Assembly: GCA_905214795.1 (NCBI GenBank)
Contig: CAJMNM010000011.1
Location: 16,270-80,269 of the forward strand
Direction: 5' to 3'
DNA: 64,000 nt
Source: an uncultured bacterium
GTDB taxonomy: Bacteria > Bacteroidota > Bacteroidia > Bacteroidales > Bacteroidaceae
The notes beneath the pieces were generated by a model. It did no database searches and was not told where the DNA came from. It saw nothing but the letters and a program-made list of their open reading frames with translations. A program made the position numbers and the translations under genes. This document shows, piece by piece, positions 62,327 through 64,000 of the stretch. Every line of letters starts with the position of its first letter. Position 1 is the stretch's first letter.

Positions 62327-63136
62327 TTAACGATCGTCAGCAGATACGGTATATCCCGGGTCTTTTGCCGCGGCAAGGGAGACGGTGTAGGTATATTCCT
62401 TGCCCGCCTGCCAGTCGGCATCGTTCTCCATCTTATAGACGAAGACCTTGCCGTTGGTGAATTTGCAGGTGATGAAGGCCGTGCCCGTTGCCACACTTTG
62501 CGGGGCTACGAGCGCAGTGTAGGTGTCACCGCCCTTGTCATACGGGGCGATTACAGCCGGGTTTCCATTCTCGGTGGAGAGGCCCGTCAGCCACACGAAC
62601 ATCTGCTCCTCGGTGTAGTCCGTCAGGACGACGGTCACCCGTGCCGTGCGGTGGGTGAAGCGGAGTGTGGGGTTGCCGTAGCTCACCGTCTGTTCCTCGG
62701 CCACGATGAGGTCGCTGCCCTCGAAGTTCTTCCGGGCACTTTGGTCGGCAGCTACCTTCACGGCAGGCGGGGTTGTCTCGCCAGCGGTGTAGGGCCACCA
62801 CGCCGTGACGAGGCGGTCGGTGTGGTTGGTCCAGTAGTGCGGGTCATCGGAGGTCAGCGTGGCGCCGGTGTTGTCGGAGGTGGAGGGCGTCACATTGTAT
62901 GCCTTCACCGTGCCGTCCATCCTGACTGCCACGCTCTGCACGCCCTCCCAGTCGCCGTCCACGGGGGCACGGGTGCCGGCGGTGGCGGTCGCGTCGGGGT
63001 TCAGCCCCGTGGCGGTGAAGACGATGGGTGTGCCTTCCGCCCCTTCCGGCAGGAAGCCCGCTTCGTCCTGCGTGCAGGCGGCAATGCCGAGCAGCAGGGC
63101 GAGGGCTGCGGATATATGGATGGTTGTTCGTTTCAT
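62327..63136 (-). CDS. Fimbrillin-family lipoprotein (Mfa/FimA-like)
   Basis: 269 residues; lipobox LLGIAACTQDE (Cys about 21). The mature part has the fimbrillin N-terminal fold: IVFTATG, TAGTRAP, VAVRMDGTVKAYNV, then DPHYWTNHTDRLVTAWWPY and PTLRFTHRTARVTVVLTDY, ending EYTYTVSLAAA. Such proteins are lipoprotein precursors of type V-like pili or surface adhesins. The gene is far more GC-rich than its neighbours, suggesting recent acquisition. It lies 22 bp downstream of the GLUG-type gene in the same direction. A 242-codon antisense frame here is a by-product of high GC. Confidence 0.88.
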   Translation of the reverse strand: MKRTTIHISAALALLLGIAACTQDEAGFLPEGAEGTPIVFTATGLNPDATATAGTRAPVDGDWEGVQSVAVRMDGTVKAYNVTPSTSDNTGATLTSDDPHYWTNHTDRLVTAWWPYTAGETTPPAVKVAADQSARKNFEGSDLIVAEEQTVSYGNPTLRFTHRTARVTVVLTDYTEEQMFVWLTGLSTENGNPAVIAPYDKGGDTYTALVAPQSVATGTAFITCKFTNGKVFVYKMENDADWQAGKEYTYTVSLAAAKDPGYTVSADDR

Positions 63137-63158
63137 GATGCGTGTTGTTTAGGGGTTG

Positions 63159-64000
63159 TTATTGTTTCTTTTGCAGTACGGGCAGACCGTCTGTGCCGAG
63201 TGCCCACTGGTAGTCATTGTCGGTGAGGGCGATGTTCATGCCGTCGACGGCTGTCTGCCATTTCACGGTCGCGCCGTCCACCTTCGTGGCATCTACCGTT
63301 CCTCCTTCAATACGGAATACTCCTTGCCCGGCATTGCCTCCCCAATAACAGGAAGTTATATCAGCGTAGTTATAACGCACTATAGCTCCATTGTTAGACT
63401 CTTTCAATGTGCCGTCGAACCAGCAAGCGATGATATCGCCATAATTTGATTCGGCTATACCACAAGTTCCACCATATGATGCAGAAATTTTTCCCGTCAC
63501 AGAGCAGGCAATGATTTGGCCATGATTTCGGCCCACTATTCCAGCAGTATTTCCACTACTGCCATACAGATTCACATCTATGAGTTGTAGGTTCTTTATC
63601 ACTCCACGTTCACTTAAGAGTGAACCCAAAAATCCAGTATTATTCATTGCTGAAGAGTTAAATCCTGTAATGCGGTGTCCCTGCCCATTAAAGACGCCGG
63701 AGTAGAATGTAAATATGCCTGACCGTGTCCATTCCTTACCCGTCAGGTCGATGTCAGCGGCGAGGGTGCAATTTATCGATTCATCTTTTTGTGAGGCTTC
63801 GTTCCATGCCAGCAGGCCGTCGGCGTTATAGACCGTGTAGGTCTTGGTGTTGCTGTCGTAGATGTAGCCCAAATCCTCGGCTGCGCCGCTCTCGCCGCCG
63901 CCGTCAGCCCAGCTGCCGATGGTGCAACCCTCTAACGTCAGGCCGGTGGCGTTCACCTTAACGGTATATTTATAGCGACTGCCTGCTGCCAACACGACGT
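63159..64000 (-). CDS. Fimbrillin-like protein with GLUG repeats (5' partial)
   Basis: About 280 C-terminal residues are visible; the frame runs off the right edge, so the signal peptide and N-terminal fimbrillin domain are outside. It opens with the end of a fimbrillin fold (YKYTVKVNATGLTLEGC), then YNADGLLAWNEA and repeated GLUG-type units: GFLGSLLSERGVIKNLQLID, GIVGRNHGQIIACSVTG, GIAESNYGDIIACWFDG and AIVRYNYADITSCYWGG. It closes with WALGTDGLPVLQKKQ. GLUG repeats form beta-helices in adhesins. Probably the tip or anchor partner of the 62327 fimbrillin. Confidence 0.85.
   Translation of the reverse strand, partial: VVLAAGSRYKYTVKVNATGLTLEGCTIGSWADGGGESGAAEDLGYIYDSNTKTYTVYNADGLLAWNEASQKDESINCTLAADIDLTGKEWTRSGIFTFYSGVFNGQGHRITGFNSSAMNNTGFLGSLLSERGVIKNLQLIDVNLYGSSGNTAGIVGRNHGQIIACSVTGKISASYGGTCGIAESNYGDIIACWFDGTLKESNNGAIVRYNYADITSCYWGGNAGQGVFRIEGGTVDATKVDGATVKWQTAVDGMNIALTDNDYQWALGTDGLPVLQKKQ

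Noticed and set aside
62498..63226. 242-codon frame antisense to the fimbrillin gene
   Set aside because: High GC removes stop codons; the Gly/Arg/Val-rich product has no family character.

Overview
The window looks like a chromosomal segment of a gut Bacteroidales (Bacteroides/Phocaeicola-like). The reasons are SusC/SusD pairs, fimbrillin lipoproteins, weak Shine-Dalgarno signals, and many intergenic copies of the Bacteroidota -7 box TAnnTTTG just upstream of genes. Assignments come from reading motifs and gene order; no database search was run.

Layout. 1-2164: end of an SF2 helicase with C-terminal WG-type repeats, cut by the left edge. 2411-3000: first of three related non-coding repeat elements. 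3462-9444: xpt, then a complete [FeFe]-hydrogenase unit (hydE-hydG-hydF on minus, hydA divergent on plus). 9625-10883: HdeD-like membrane protein and a histidine phosphatase. 11127-12590: an AT-rich three-gene module read as HigB-like toxin, XRE antitoxin and SecB-like chaperone (TAC type), bounded by its own promoter and a strong hairpin. 12601-21322: mfd, a dolichol-phosphate-mannose-synthase-like glycosyltransferase, pyrC, a stand-alone MetH reactivation domain, a membrane metallophosphoesterase and plsC. 21643-23395: blaI/blaR1-type pair with a candidate operator. 23557-24115: second, eroded repeat element. 24194-27619: two secreted proteins of unknown role and a YbdG-like MscS channel.

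27633-39584 is a nine-gene minus-strand sugar locus facing an AraC regulator. Its dehydrogenase-lactonase-transporter-dehydrogenase order matches the characterised L-galactose pathway of Bacteroides vulgatus, here continued by UxaB and UxaA to 2-keto-3-deoxygluconate and preceded by GH29, mutarotase and GH31 genes. It probably releases and burns L-galactose (possibly also L-fucose) from a plant glycan.

40707-47094: cysK, a DUF4369 lipoprotein, ftsB, dnaX, and a queuosine operon (YhhQ transporter, QueC, QueF). 47442-57123: a secreted protein with a T9SS-like tail, then SusC-SusD-DUF4843-PKD-like-TlpA. 57341-57840: third, best-preserved repeat element. 58197-60797: clpB. 60923-62175: a DUF3791-DUF3990-DUF3791 cassette, possibly an ADP-ribosyltransferase toxin-antitoxin, bracketed by near-identical 64-bp direct repeats. 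62327-64000: two fimbrillin-like genes, the second cut by the right edge.

The least explained items are the three-copy repeat family, the TAC module, and the direct-repeat-bounded DUF3990 cassette.
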